In this document: positions 18,904 to 26,949 of the stretch, piece by piece
Layout: each line of letters begins with the position of its first letter
Position numbering within the stretch: position 1 is the stretch's first letter
NCBI RefSeq assembly: GCF_032918005.1
Contig: NZ_CP136628.1
Coordinates: 4,077,501 to 4,141,500 of the forward strand
DNA length: 64,000 bases
DNA from: Bradyrhizobium sp. NDS-1
GTDB taxonomy: Bacteria; Pseudomonadota; Alphaproteobacteria; Rhizobiales; Xanthobacteraceae
Reading direction: 5' to 3'
The notes under the pieces: model-generated
The model's input: only the letters and a program-made list of their open reading frames with translations
Database searches by the model: none
What the model was told of the DNA's origin: nothing
Made by a program: the position numbers and the translations under genes

Positions 18904-19236
18904 TCAGTTCAGGGAGGGATTGCGCGGCCGGTAGCCGCCATCCTTGCTCTTGACGAAGATCTCGGCGACCTGGGAATGCCGGACCGGCTCGCCGGAATCG
19001 TCTGGCAACAGATTCTGCTCGGAGACATAGGCGACGTATTCGGACTCCGCGTTCTCCGCGAGCAGGTGGTAGAACGGCTGGTCCTTGTGGGGCCGCACCT
19101 CCTCGGGGATCGACAGCCACCACTCCTCGGTGTTGTTGAATTCCGGATCGATGTCGAAGATCACGCCCCGGAACGAGAAGATCCGGTGGCGCACGACCTG
19201 TCCGATCTGGAATTTGGCGGTCCGCGCTTTAATCAT
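18904..19236 (-). CDS. hspQ: Heat shock protein HspQ
   Basis: The 110-residue protein starts MIKARTAKFQIGQVVRHR and carries the HspQ/YccV core (FRGVIFDIDPEFNNTEEWW, PFYHLLAE, YVAYVSEQNLL). In E. coli HspQ binds hemimethylated oriC and acts as a specificity factor and substrate of Lon; the role here is inferred from the family. The start at 19236 sits immediately behind a GACGGGGG ribosome-binding stretch and matches the family N-terminus, so the longer reading from 19281 was not used. It is convergent with the IalB-family gene across a shared terminator. Confidence 0.93.
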   Translation of the reverse strand: MIKARTAKFQIGQVVRHRIFSFRGVIFDIDPEFNNTEEWWLSIPEEVRPHKDQPFYHLLAENAESEYVAYVSEQNLLPDDSGEPVRHSQVAEIFVKSKDGGYRPRNPSLN

Positions 19237-19342
19237 CCCCCGTCGATAGACCAGGATTGTGGCCGATGCTAGTGGCCTCATCCGGAATTAGCGTTCACTT
19301 AAGGGGCGCATAGCCCCCAACTCTTCAGAAAACACTTCATCA

Positions 19343-20296
19343 ATGGTCGATATCCTCAATCTGGCGTTACCTTATTTCGGGCTGATCTTCGTCGGTTTCG
19401 CGTGCGGGAAGGCCAAGTCGCTGCCGGAATCAGGCCTCGCCTGGATGAACTTCTTCCTGCTCTACGTGTCGCTGCCGGCACTGCTGTTTGCGATCATGTC
19501 GAAGACGCCGTTCTCGGAATTGAACAACCCGCCGTTCCTCATCGCAACCACGCTCGCGACCGTCGCTGCGTTCAGCCTGGCGCTGGTCGTGGGCAAGGTG
19601 TTTGGCCGGCTGACATTGCGCGAGGCGACGCTCGCCGGTCTCTCCGGCGGTTACGGCAATATCGGCTACATGGGGCCTGGGCTGGCGCTCGCCGTGCTCG
19701 GGACCAAGGCTGCCGCGCCGACCGCGCTGATCTTCTGCTGCGACAGCATCTTCCTGTTCACCATCGTGCCGCTGCTGATCGAACTCTCCGACCGGGACCA
19801 TCCCTCGATCGTGCACGCCTTCGGCGTCGTGCTGAAGCAGATCGTGCTCAACCCGCTGATCATGTCGGCCTGTTTCGGAGCGGCGGTCGCGGCGCTGCAT
19901 ATCGAGATGCCCGTCGCGATCGATCGTACCATCACCTTTCTGCAGAACGCCGCCGCGCCGACGGCGCTGTTCGTGCTCGGCGTCACCGTGGCGCTGCGGC
20001 CGTTCGACCGCGTCCCTTGGGAGGTGCCCGGCGTGATCGCAATCAAGCTTCTGTTTCATCCGCTCGCGGCGTTCGGCCTGATGCTCGCGTTCGGGCCGTT
20101 CGCGCAGCCCTGGGCCGCGACCGCCGTGCTGATGGCCTCGCTGCCGCCGGCACTGAACGTGTTCGTGATCGCCCGGCAGAACGATGCCTGGATCGAACCC
20201 GCCTCCGTCGCGGTGCTGCTCGGGACGTTTGCGTCCGTGGTCACGCTGACCACCGTGATGTGGGCGATCCAGACCGGACGTCTGGCGTTTCCGTGA
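19343..20296 (+). CDS. AEC family transporter (auxin efflux carrier type permease)
   Basis: The 317-residue protein is almost entirely hydrophobic with about ten membrane segments. It begins MVDILNLALPYFGLIFVGFACGK and contains the family features GGYGNIGYMGPGLAL and, near the end, LPPALNVFVIARQN. AEC members export or import small carboxylates or related anions; the substrate cannot be read from sequence. The gene stands alone and converges on the UbiH-like gene with 6 bases between stops. Confidence 0.85.
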   Translation: MVDILNLALPYFGLIFVGFACGKAKSLPESGLAWMNFFLLYVSLPALLFAIMSKTPFSELNNPPFLIATTLATVAAFSLALVVGKVFGRLTLREATLAGLSGGYGNIGYMGPGLALAVLGTKAAAPTALIFCCDSIFLFTIVPLLIELSDRDHPSIVHAFGVVLKQIVLNPLIMSACFGAAVAALHIEMPVAIDRTITFLQNAAAPTALFVLGVTVALRPFDRVPWEVPGVIAIKLLFHPLAAFGLMLAFGPFAQPWAATAVLMASLPPALNVFVIARQNDAWIEPASVAVLLGTFASVVTLTTVMWAIQTGRLAFP

Positions 20297-20302
20297 GAAG
20301 CC

Positions 20303-21487
20303 CTACCGTCGCCAGGTCGGTGTCAGGCCTTCGCGCATGGCAAACCGGCGAAGCGGGCCGACGGCCCGGAGCAGGTGCATGCCGACGGCCCGGACCGGCT
20401 GCAGCGGCAGGAAGTCGTTCAGCAGAGAGCGATTGGCCATGTCGATCGCAAACGTGCGGCTCAGGATGTCCGGGCGCCGGGCACGGTCGTAGCGCTTGAT
20501 CACCTCATCCGCGCCCGGATCCTGGCCAGCAGTGACAGCTTCGCCAGCTAGCCGCGCAATGTCGGCGGCATCGCGGAGGCCGAGATTGAGACCCTGGGCG
20601 CCGATCGGGGGAACGACATGGGCGGCTTCGCCGACTAGCGCGATGCGATCGCTGCCGAAGGATTTTGGACGCTCGATCGCCAGCGGGAACAGGTTGCGGC
20701 CGGGCTCCACACTCATCCGTCCGAGGATCGAGTGCGACTGCTTCTCGATCGCGGCAGAGAGGTCCTCATCGCTGAGGCCGCGCAGGCGATCCGCTTCCGC
20801 GGGTGCCGAAACCCAGACGATGCTGGATCGGTCGCCGGGCAGGGGCACGAACACGCAGGGGCCATGCGGCGTGTGGAACTCGGTGGAGACATTGCGATGC
20901 GGCCGTGCATGGCCGACGTTGAAGGTCAGCGCGGTCTGGTTCAGCTCCCGCCTTGTCACCGCAATGCCGGCCGCCTCGCGGCACAGCGAATGCCGACCGT
21001 CGGCGCCGACCACAAGCCGGGCCGACAGGAATTGCGCGGAGGCCGTGCGGATGGCGACATCGCCGGCCTCGATGACGACGCTTTCGGCCTCGTCGTCGAA
21101 ACGGGCGAGATTGGGCAGCTCGGCCGCACGCTGTTCCAGCGCCAGCATCAGCGAGCGGTTGTCGATGTTGTAGCCGAAGGCGTCGAGCGCGATTTCGTGA
21201 CAGGAGAACCGGACTTCCGGTGCGCGAAACAGCCGGCCGGTATCGTCGACGAGGCGCATGACCTCGAGCGCAGCCGCCTTGTCCCTGCAGCGCGGCCAGA
21301 CGTCGAGCGTCTCCAGCAGATCGATGGAGGCTCCCAACAGCGCGGTGGTGCGATTGTCGGCATAGGGTAGGTGCCGCGCCACCAGCGCGGTCCGCGCACC
21401 CGCCTGCGCCAGCGCGATGGCCGCCGCAAGTCCGGCCGGTCCGCCACCGATCACGGCGGCGTCATGGAGTGTCGATGCGTCTGTCAT
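20303..21487 (-). CDS. UbiH/UbiF family FAD-dependent monooxygenase
   Basis: The 394-residue protein begins with the FAD-binding Rossmann motif AAVIGGGPAGLAAAIALAQAGA. It has the second family signature (LVVGADGRHSLCREAAGI) and the FAD ribityl motif (IALVGEAAHVVPPIGAQGLNLGLRDA), which together define the UbiH/UbiF/COQ6 group that hydroxylates the ubiquinone ring. Which ring position it acts on cannot be decided here. The start at 21487 (MTDAST) is taken in preference to 21499. It is transcribed divergently from pcs. Confidence 0.85.
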   Translation of the reverse strand: MTDASTLHDAAVIGGGPAGLAAAIALAQAGARTALVARHLPYADNRTTALLGASIDLLETLDVWPRCRDKAAALEVMRLVDDTGRLFRAPEVRFSCHEIALDAFGYNIDNRSLMLALEQRAAELPNLARFDDEAESVVIEAGDVAIRTASAQFLSARLVVGADGRHSLCREAAGIAVTRRELNQTALTFNVGHARPHRNVSTEFHTPHGPCVFVPLPGDRSSIVWVSAPAEADRLRGLSDEDLSAAIEKQSHSILGRMSVEPGRNLFPLAIERPKSFGSDRIALVGEAAHVVPPIGAQGLNLGLRDAADIARLAGEAVTAGQDPGADEVIKRYDRARRPDILSRTFAIDMANRSLLNDFLPLQPVRAVGMHLLRAVGPLRRFAMREGLTPTWRR

Positions 21488-21615
21488 GGAACGACACATG
21501 ACACGCCCGGCGGCAAATTCAAGTCCACTGATTTTGCCTGATTTTTCGACGAATTGTGCAACCTGGCGACGCCATGGCGGATGTGCAAACCGGCCTCGTT
21601 CTGATAGCAGAAACC

Positions 21616-22341
21616 ATGGACAGCCAAGAGGATTCCCTGAAGCCCACGCCCGCGATCCGCGTCGCGGCCTTCTCGGTGCACATCTTCACCGCGTTCGGCG
21701 CGGCGCTCGCGCTGCTCGCGATGCTGGAAGCCGTGCGCGAGCACTGGGCGGCGATGTTTCAATGGCTGGGCGTCGCCCTGATCATCGACGCCATCGACGG
21801 GCCGATCGCGCGCCGGCTCAACGTCAAGAACGTGCAGCCGAACTGGTCGGGCGACGTGCTCGATCTCGTGGTCGACTTCGTGACCTACGTCTTCGTGCCG
21901 GCCTACGCGATCGTGGCCAGCGGGCTGCTGCTGCCGGTCGCAGCGCCCTTGCTCGGCATCGCCATCATCGTCACCAGCGCGTTGTATTTCGCCGATCTGC
22001 GCATGAAGGCGGACGACAATCATTTCCGCGGCTTTCCGGCGCTGTGGAATGCGGCGGCGTTCTATCTGTTCCTGCTGCACTGGCCGCCGCTGTGGTCGAC
22101 GCTGCTGGTGGCGGCACTCGTCGTGCTGACCTTCGTACCGTTCCACGTGCTGCATCCGGTTCGCGTCGTGCGGCTGCGCTGGCTGACGATGTCGCTGATC
22201 GCACTCTGGGCGGTGCTCGCTCTCTACGTGCTGGAAATGGATTTCCGCGTCGGCACCGGCGTCACCCTCGTGCTTTGCGCCATCGCGCTCTGGATCAGCT
22301 TCAGTGATGCCCTGATCCGTCTGGGAAAATCGTTTGGATGA
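21616..22341 (+). CDS. pcs: Phosphatidylcholine synthase (CDP-alcohol phosphatidyltransferase)
   Basis: Pcs condenses choline with CDP-diacylglycerol to give phosphatidylcholine, a membrane lipid needed by rhizobia for efficient symbiosis. The 241-residue protein has the CDP-alcohol transferase motif split as DAIDGPIARRLN and GDVLDLVVDFVTY (residues about 55-92) and about eight membrane segments. The start at 21616 gives the length usual for Pcs; earlier in-frame ATGs at 21556 and 21574 cannot be excluded since no clear ribosome-binding site decides it. Its stop overlaps the next start by 4 bases. Confidence 0.9.
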   Translation: MDSQEDSLKPTPAIRVAAFSVHIFTAFGAALALLAMLEAVREHWAAMFQWLGVALIIDAIDGPIARRLNVKNVQPNWSGDVLDLVVDFVTYVFVPAYAIVASGLLLPVAAPLLGIAIIVTSALYFADLRMKADDNHFRGFPALWNAAAFYLFLLHWPPLWSTLLVAALVVLTFVPFHVLHPVRVVRLRWLTMSLIALWAVLALYVLEMDFRVGTGVTLVLCAIALWISFSDALIRLGKSFG

Positions 22342-23060
22342 TGGACCTCCTCGTTAGCCCCGAAGCCTGGGCCGCGCTGCTCACTTTGACGGCGCTCGAG
22401 ATCGTGCTCGGCATCGACAACGTCATCTTCATCTCGGTGCTTGTCTCGCGCCTTCCCGAGAAGCAGGCGCACCGTGCCCGGCAAATCGGGCTCTCGCTGG
22501 CCCTGGTCTTCCGCCTCATCCTGCTCAGCCTCCTGGTCTGGCTGATCGGCCTCACCGCGCCGGTGCTCTCGGTTGCGGGGCAGGATTTCTCCTGGCGCGA
22601 CCTCATCCTGATCGGCGGCGGCCTGTTCCTGATCGCCAAGGCGACGCATGAGATTCACGGCGAGGTCGAATCCGATCACGGCCAGGGCGAGAAGCAAACC
22701 ACGGGCAACGCCTTCTTCTGGGTGATCGTCCAGATCATCGTCGTTGACCTCGTGTTTTCTCTGGATTCGATCATCACCGCCATCGGCATGGCGGAGGACA
22801 TCAAGATCATGGTCGCGGCGGTCGTGATCGCCTGCGCGGTCATGTATGTTTCGGCCGGGCCAGTCTCGCGCTTCGTCGCGGAACATCCGACCACGAAGAT
22901 GCTGGCCTTGGCATTCCTCGTGCTGATCGGCGTCGCGCTGGTCGCGGACGGATTCCAGTTCCACATTCCCCGCGGCTATATCTACTTCGCGATTGCGTTC
23001 TCGGCGGCGGTCGAGTTGTTCAACGTGCTGGCCAGGCGCAACCGCAAGAAGTCGGGCTAG
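22338..23060 (+). CDS. TerC family integral membrane protein
   Basis: The 240-residue protein has about seven membrane helices and the TerC hallmark motifs with membrane-embedded acidic residues: ALEIVLGIDNVIFISVL near the start and DLVFSLDSIITAIGMAED around residue 138. TerC proteins have been linked to tellurite resistance and, in other bacteria, to manganese export; the metal role here is inference. The ATG overlaps the pcs stop (ATGA), so both are likely made from one mRNA. Confidence 0.88.
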   Translation: MMDLLVSPEAWAALLTLTALEIVLGIDNVIFISVLVSRLPEKQAHRARQIGLSLALVFRLILLSLLVWLIGLTAPVLSVAGQDFSWRDLILIGGGLFLIAKATHEIHGEVESDHGQGEKQTTGNAFFWVIVQIIVVDLVFSLDSIITAIGMAEDIKIMVAAVVIACAVMYVSAGPVSRFVAEHPTTKMLALAFLVLIGVALVADGFQFHIPRGYIYFAIAFSAAVELFNVLARRNRKKSG

Positions 23061-23152
23061 CCGTCGGTTTAGGCGTTCCGATGCCGTCGAGTTGACAAGG
23101 CAGGCGTGATGTCTTTCGCTTGTCCACGAGAAGAAAAAGAGGAGGTCAGGTG

Positions 23153-24127
23153 ATGACCAAAGCCGTCCGTGTGCACAAGGTCGGAGGCCCCGAGGCCCTG
23201 GTCTATGAGAGCGTCGACGTGCCGGCGCCCGGGCCCGGCGAGGTGCGCATCCGCCAGCACGCGGTCGGCCTGAACTTCATCGACGTCTATTACCGCACCG
23301 GTCTCTACAAGGCGCCGGGGCTGCCCTTCATCGCCGGCAACGAGGCCTCCGGCGAGGTGGTCGCGGTCGGTCCGGGCGTGACGAATTTCCATCCGGGCGA
23401 CCGCGTCGCCTACTACCACAATCTCGGCGCCTACACCGGCGAGCGCAACATCCCCTGGGAGAAGCTGGTCAAGCTGCCCGATCACATCACCCACGAGCAG
23501 GGCGCCGTGCTGATGCTGAAGGGACTGACCGTCTGGTATCTCCTGCACAAGACCTTCAAGGTCGAGCCGCATCACCGCGTGCTGATCCATGCCGCAGCCG
23601 GCGGCATCGGCCTGCTCGCCTGCCAGTGGGCGAGGGCGCTCGGCGCCCATGTCATCGGCACGGTCGGCTCACGCGAGAAGGCGGAGCTCGCGGAGGCCAA
23701 TGGTTGCGACCACGTCATCCTCTACAACGAGGAGGATTTCGTCGCACGCGTCAAGCAGATCAGCCGCAACGAGGGCTGCGACGTCGTCTATGACGGCGTC
23801 GGCAAGGCGACCTTCCCGGGCTCGCTGTCGTGCCTGAAGCCGCGCGGCATGTTCGTCTCCTTCGGTAACGCTTCAGGTCCAGTGCCGCCGTTCTCGATCG
23901 CCGAGCTCAACAATCACGGCTCGTTGTTCGCGACCCGGCCGAAGCTCAACGATTATGTCGGCACGCGCAAGGAGCTGCTGGAAGGCGCCGACACGCTGTT
24001 TGCCGCCGTCATCAACGGCAAGCTGCACGTGCCGATCAACCACGCCTACGCGCTCAAGGACGCGGCCAAGGCGCATATCGACCTCGAGAGCCGCAAGACC
24101 ACGGGCGCGTCGATCTTGAAGCCGTAG
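23153..24127 (+). CDS. Quinone oxidoreductase (zeta-crystallin type, NADPH)
   Basis: The 324-residue protein belongs to the zinc-free medium-chain dehydrogenase group. The N-terminal GroES-like part includes GLNFIDVYYRTGLY and the Rossmann motif is HAAAGGIGLLACQWA. The conserved LVKLPDHITHEQGA and the C-terminal INHAYALKDAAKAHIDLESRKTTGASILKP in register are typical of QOR. It reduces quinones by one-electron transfer from NADPH in characterised relatives. The start at 23153 is supported by GAGGAGGTCAGG just upstream. It is convergent with the argD-type gene across a palindromic repeat. Confidence 0.9.
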   Translation: MTKAVRVHKVGGPEALVYESVDVPAPGPGEVRIRQHAVGLNFIDVYYRTGLYKAPGLPFIAGNEASGEVVAVGPGVTNFHPGDRVAYYHNLGAYTGERNIPWEKLVKLPDHITHEQGAVLMLKGLTVWYLLHKTFKVEPHHRVLIHAAAGGIGLLACQWARALGAHVIGTVGSREKAELAEANGCDHVILYNEEDFVARVKQISRNEGCDVVYDGVGKATFPGSLSCLKPRGMFVSFGNASGPVPPFSIAELNNHGSLFATRPKLNDYVGTRKELLEGADTLFAAVINGKLHVPINHAYALKDAAKAHIDLESRKTTGASILKP

Positions 24128-24130
24128 TAT

Positions 24131-24267
24131 CGTGTCCCGGACAAGCTGCAACGCGCAAGCATTGCAGCGCAGAGCCGGGACCCAGGGGCGACACGGTACT
24201 CGCAGAGAGATGGGCCCCCGGCTCAGCAGCGCACCGCCGAAGAGGCGCTGCGCTGCGTCCGGGGCAC
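24131..24267. repeat. Nested palindromic repeat between qor-like gene and argD
   Basis: The ends GTGTCCCGGAC (from 24132) and GTCCGGGGCAC (24257-24267) are inverted with one mismatch. Inside lie a second inverted pair, GAGCCGGGACCCA and TGGGCCCCCGGCTC, and the text ACGCGCAAGCATTGCAGCGC. A shorter relative sharing the TCCCGGA...TTGCAGCGC text is at 39429-39484. It fills the gap between two convergent genes. Confidence 0.55.
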
Positions 24268-24275
24268 AAGCGGCT

Positions 24276-25472
24276 CTATGCCACCCGCCTTGCTGCGCCG
24301 GCCCTGGTCAGGATCCCGTCGAGACAATCGATCATCTCGGCGATCTCTGCCTTCCCGACGTTCAGCGCCGGCATGAAACGCAGGGTGTCGACCTGCGGGG
24401 CGTTGAGCAGCACGCCTTGCTCGAACGCCTGCGCGACGATGCCGGGCGCGATCGGCAGCTTGAGGTCCAGCGCGAGCAGAAGGCCGCGTCCCCGCACGCC
24501 GCCGAGGCCGTGCCGGGCCGAGACCTTCTGCAACTCGCTTTCGAGCAGCAGGCCGGTCTCGGTGACCTGCTTCAGGAAGTCCGGCTTGCCGACCTCCTCG
24601 AGCACCGCCAGCCCCGCCGCACACACGATCGGGTTGCCGTTGAACGTGCCGCCCTGATCGCCATGCTCGAAGCACGAGGCACGTTCGGTCGCGAGCAGGG
24701 CGGCGAGCGGCACGCCGCCGCCGATGCCCTTGCCGAGCGTCATGACGTCGGGCGAAATCCCGGTGTGCTCGTAGTGGAAGAGCTTGCCGGTCCGGCCTAT
24801 GCCGGTCTGGATCTCGTCGAAGATCAGCAGGAGGCCGTGCGCCTCAGTGAGTGCGCGCAGCTCCTGCAGGAACTGATCGCTCGCGGGCCACACGCCGGAC
24901 TCGCCCTGGATCGGTTCGAGCATCACGGCAACCGTGTTGTCGTTGATCAGATTCTTCACCGAGGCGATGTCGTTGAGCTTCGCCTTCTTGAAGCCGGCGA
25001 CCTTCGGCTCGAACAGCGGCTCGAACGCCTTCTTGCCCGAGGCCGACATCGTCGCCAGCGTCCGTCCGTGGAAGCCGCCCTCGAAGCTGATGATCTCGAA
25101 CGCGCCGCCCTTGTGCAGGCTGCCATATTTCCGCGCGAGCTTGATCGCGCCTTCGTTGGCTTCCGCGCCGGAATTGGCGAAGAACACCTGGTCGAAGGCA
25201 CTGTTCTCGACCAGTGCCTGCGCCAGCTTGAGGCTCGGCTCGTTGTAGAAGGCCGGGCTCGGCGTCAGCAGCCGCTTGGCCTGCGCGGTGAGCGCCTCGG
25301 CAATCGCCGGCGGCGAGTGGCCGAGACAATTCACGGCCCAGCCCTGCACGAAATCGAGATAGCGCTTGCGCCCGTCGTCCCAGAGGTAGGAGCCGGCGCC
25401 GCGGACGAACACGGCCTTTGGCCGTGCGGTGATGTCCATCAGCGCATCATACGGATGGGTGGCGGTGGTCAT
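24276..25472 (-). CDS. argD: Acetylornithine aminotransferase-type class III transaminase
   Basis: This PLP enzyme transfers an amino group from glutamate in the arginine pathway (N-acetylornithine step). The 398-residue protein has the class III fold signatures: [33 protein letters not shown], the PLP aspartate in [18 protein letters not shown], and the Schiff-base lysine in [22 protein letters not shown] lies 7 bases before the ATG at 25472. Aminotransferase paralogues are hard to separate by eye, but the arginine-rich leader peptide and attenuator just upstream independently tie this gene to arginine supply. It appears to be transcribed alone. Confidence 0.85.
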   Translation of the reverse strand: MTTATHPYDALMDITARPKAVFVRGAGSYLWDDGRKRYLDFVQGWAVNCLGHSPPAIAEALTAQAKRLLTPSPAFYNEPSLKLAQALVENSAFDQVFFANSGAEANEGAIKLARKYGSLHKGGAFEIISFEGGFHGRTLATMSASGKKAFEPLFEPKVAGFKKAKLNDIASVKNLINDNTVAVMLEPIQGESGVWPASDQFLQELRALTEAHGLLLIFDEIQTGIGRTGKLFHYEHTGISPDVMTLGKGIGGGVPLAALLATERASCFEHGDQGGTFNGNPIVCAAGLAVLEEVGKPDFLKQVTETGLLLESELQKVSARHGLGGVRGRGLLLALDLKLPIAPGIVAQAFEQGVLLNAPQVDTLRFMPALNVGKAEIAEMIDCLDGILTRAGAARRVA

Positions 25473-25508
25473 GTCGAACTCCTCTGGAGGCGGGTGGAAA
25501 GCGGGCGC

Positions 25509-25544
25509 AAAAGCAGAAAGGCCGCACCTTGCGGGTGCGGCCTT
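25509..25544 (-). terminator. Attenuator terminator in the argD leader
   Basis: On the minus strand AAGGCCGCACC (25534-25544 complement, upstream arm) and GGTGCGGCCTT (25518-25528 complement) form an 11-base-pair stem with a 5-base loop, followed by TCTGCTTTT. It lies after the stop of the arginine-rich leader peptide and before the argD ribosome-binding site, where an attenuator is expected. The upstream arm also carries CGCACCC, which can pair with GGGTGCG inside the leader coding region (25596-25602). Confidence 0.75.
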
Positions 25545-25573
25545 CTCGAAGACTTCAGCTGAATTTTAGTGGT

Positions 25574-25666
25574 TCAGCGGCGTCGTCGGACATGGCGCAC
25601 CCTCTCATCGTCGCGGGAGCGACGACGGAGCATTTCGGTGCGCTGATGGGTCCGAGCGTTGAACAT
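25574..25666 (-). CDS. Arginine-rich leader peptide of the argD attenuator
   Basis: A 30-residue peptide, MFNARTHQRTEMLRRRSRDD then ERVRHVRRRR, holds 12 arginines, including runs RRR at 14-16 and RRRR at 27-30 just before the TGA. The last run uses CGA CGA CGC CGC. It is followed at 30 bases by the attenuator hairpin and at about 100 bases by the argD start. A promoter-like sequence ends only a few bases before the ATG, so the ORF would be leaderless, as is the trp leader peptide of Sinorhizobium. Its likely role is to make translation rate report charged tRNA-Arg. Known: ribosome attenuation in general. Inferred: that it works here. Confidence 0.75.
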   Translation of the reverse strand: MFNARTHQRTEMLRRRSRDDERVRHVRRRR

Positions 25667-25674
25667 GGGGCGCG

Positions 25675-25704
25675 TCCCTACAGCCGAATGGCAGGGCTTG
25701 TCAA
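25675..25704 (-). promoter_or_regulatory. Promoter of the argD leader
   Basis: On the minus strand TTGACA (25704-25699) is followed after 18 bases by TAGGGA (25680-25675). Transcription starting 6-8 bases further would begin at or next to the leader ATG at 25666. The -35 is a perfect match; the -10 is weak. A tandem repeat containing CACGTG lies just upstream. Confidence 0.5.
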
Positions 25705-25733
25705 GCGGACTGTTCCGAACCACCCGTGCGTCG

Positions 25734-25760
25734 CGTGCCGTCACGTGCCGTCACGTGCGG
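25734..25760. repeat. 10-base tandem repeat containing CACGTG, upstream of the argD promoter
   Basis: The unit CGTGCCGTCA occurs at 25734-25743 and 25744-25753, followed by CGTGCGG. Each junction makes the palindrome CACGTG. The repeat sits 30-55 bases upstream of the argD -35 and about 155 bases before the divergent gene at 25915. It may be a binding site for a regulator of either gene. Confidence 0.5.
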
Positions 25761-25914
25761 TACCATGAGCCGGATGTCGCTCGTATTTCATCCTGGTCCG
25801 GCTAGAACCATCGCGCCTCTGGCGCGTTTGTGATCGAAGGGCGCGACTTGGTTCGAACCGGACGAACGGCGGCTCAGACCAAAGAGTCGCGGGACCAACG
25901 AGACAGTTTCAGCC

Positions 25915-26856
25915 TTGTCCGATACGCCTTATCCGATCGACCTCGACAGCATTCGCGGCGCGTTTCCGCCCGGCATCGAAGCGCCTCCGCTGCTGGTCGA
26001 CTTTGCGGGTTGGCTCAAGGGGCGCCCGTGGGGCAGTGTCGGCTGTTTCTCTTTGCAGGGACAATTCTCCGATCACGCCCCGATTGTCGACGGCAGTTCC
26101 TTGCGCGACAGGTTTTCTCTGTTCATGCGGCTGCCGGACGGCTCCGCCATCGGCGGCTGGTACGGCGCAGGTCTCGACCGCGACAATCCGCCGATCGTGG
26201 GACTGGGGTCGGAAGGCGACTATGAATTGCTGGCGCCGAGCCTTGATGGTCTGCTCGCCAAACTGACCTCGCAACAATTCGACAATGCCTGGAGCGATCT
26301 CAATCCGCACGACGAGGTCGAGTGCCAGACGATCGAGCTCGCACAATGGCTTGCCGGACGGCCGCAGGGCGAGCCGACGACTCCGGACGAAGCTTCGTCG
26401 GAGCTGCCCGACTTCCGAGGCTTCGTGGAGAAATGGAGTCGGGATCGCGAGGACTATTGGGCCAATCACCGGCTGATGGCGGAGCTCGGCTGGCGGCTGG
26501 CCACGCATTTGCCCAAGGGCAAGAAGCCCTGGGACCGGACGCGCTTCGAGGTCGCGATCGTCGGCAAGCAATACGAGGCGCGCGTGCTCTCGCGCGGGCC
26601 CCAGCCGTTCGAGGAAGCTGGGTCAATCGAATCCCTGCTGCGCGATCTGCGCGAGGAGATGCGTCGTGCGCAGCCCGAGCTTGGGTTGTGGTACGCGATG
26701 AATTTTGGGCTCTATGCGGACGGTCGCGTCATGCCCAATTTCGAATACGATGTACGCCCGAACATTGACGGCGAGCCGGCAAAACTGTCCGAGGCGCAAG
26801 CCGATCTTGCGCGCGCCCCGCGCCCGGAGCGCTGGGTGCCGAAATGGCTGGCGTGA
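25915..26856 (+). CDS. Hypothetical protein, two-part soluble domain
   Basis: A soluble, acidic 313-residue protein with a TTG start (LSDTPYPIDLDSI). No signal peptide or membrane segment is present. The first half (DFAGWLKGRPWGSVGCFSL, LLAPSLDGLLAKLTS) has the look of an SMI1/KNR4-like fold, often seen in immunity proteins, but this is only a resemblance. The second half (WYAMNFGLYADGRVMPNFEYD) resembles the conserved end of some immunity-type domains. No toxin gene is adjacent. The start codon is uncertain because no strong ribosome-binding site is seen. Confidence 0.6.
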   Translation: MSDTPYPIDLDSIRGAFPPGIEAPPLLVDFAGWLKGRPWGSVGCFSLQGQFSDHAPIVDGSSLRDRFSLFMRLPDGSAIGGWYGAGLDRDNPPIVGLGSEGDYELLAPSLDGLLAKLTSQQFDNAWSDLNPHDEVECQTIELAQWLAGRPQGEPTTPDEASSELPDFRGFVEKWSRDREDYWANHRLMAELGWRLATHLPKGKKPWDRTRFEVAIVGKQYEARVLSRGPQPFEEAGSIESLLRDLREEMRRAQPELGLWYAMNFGLYADGRVMPNFEYDVRPNIDGEPAKLSEAQADLARAPRPERWVPKWLA

Positions 26857-26949
26857 CGAGCCGTATTCCTCATTGTCGCATTTGCCAGGGTTGGCGCTGC
26901 ACCAGCGACTTACCGCAGCACTATCCCAACCAGGCAGAAGGACCGGGGT

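Noticed and set aside
25849..25863. GGTTCGAACC resembling a tRNA T-arm
   Set aside because: The surrounding bases cannot form acceptor, D or anticodon stems, and there is no CCA end. It is only a short palindrome.
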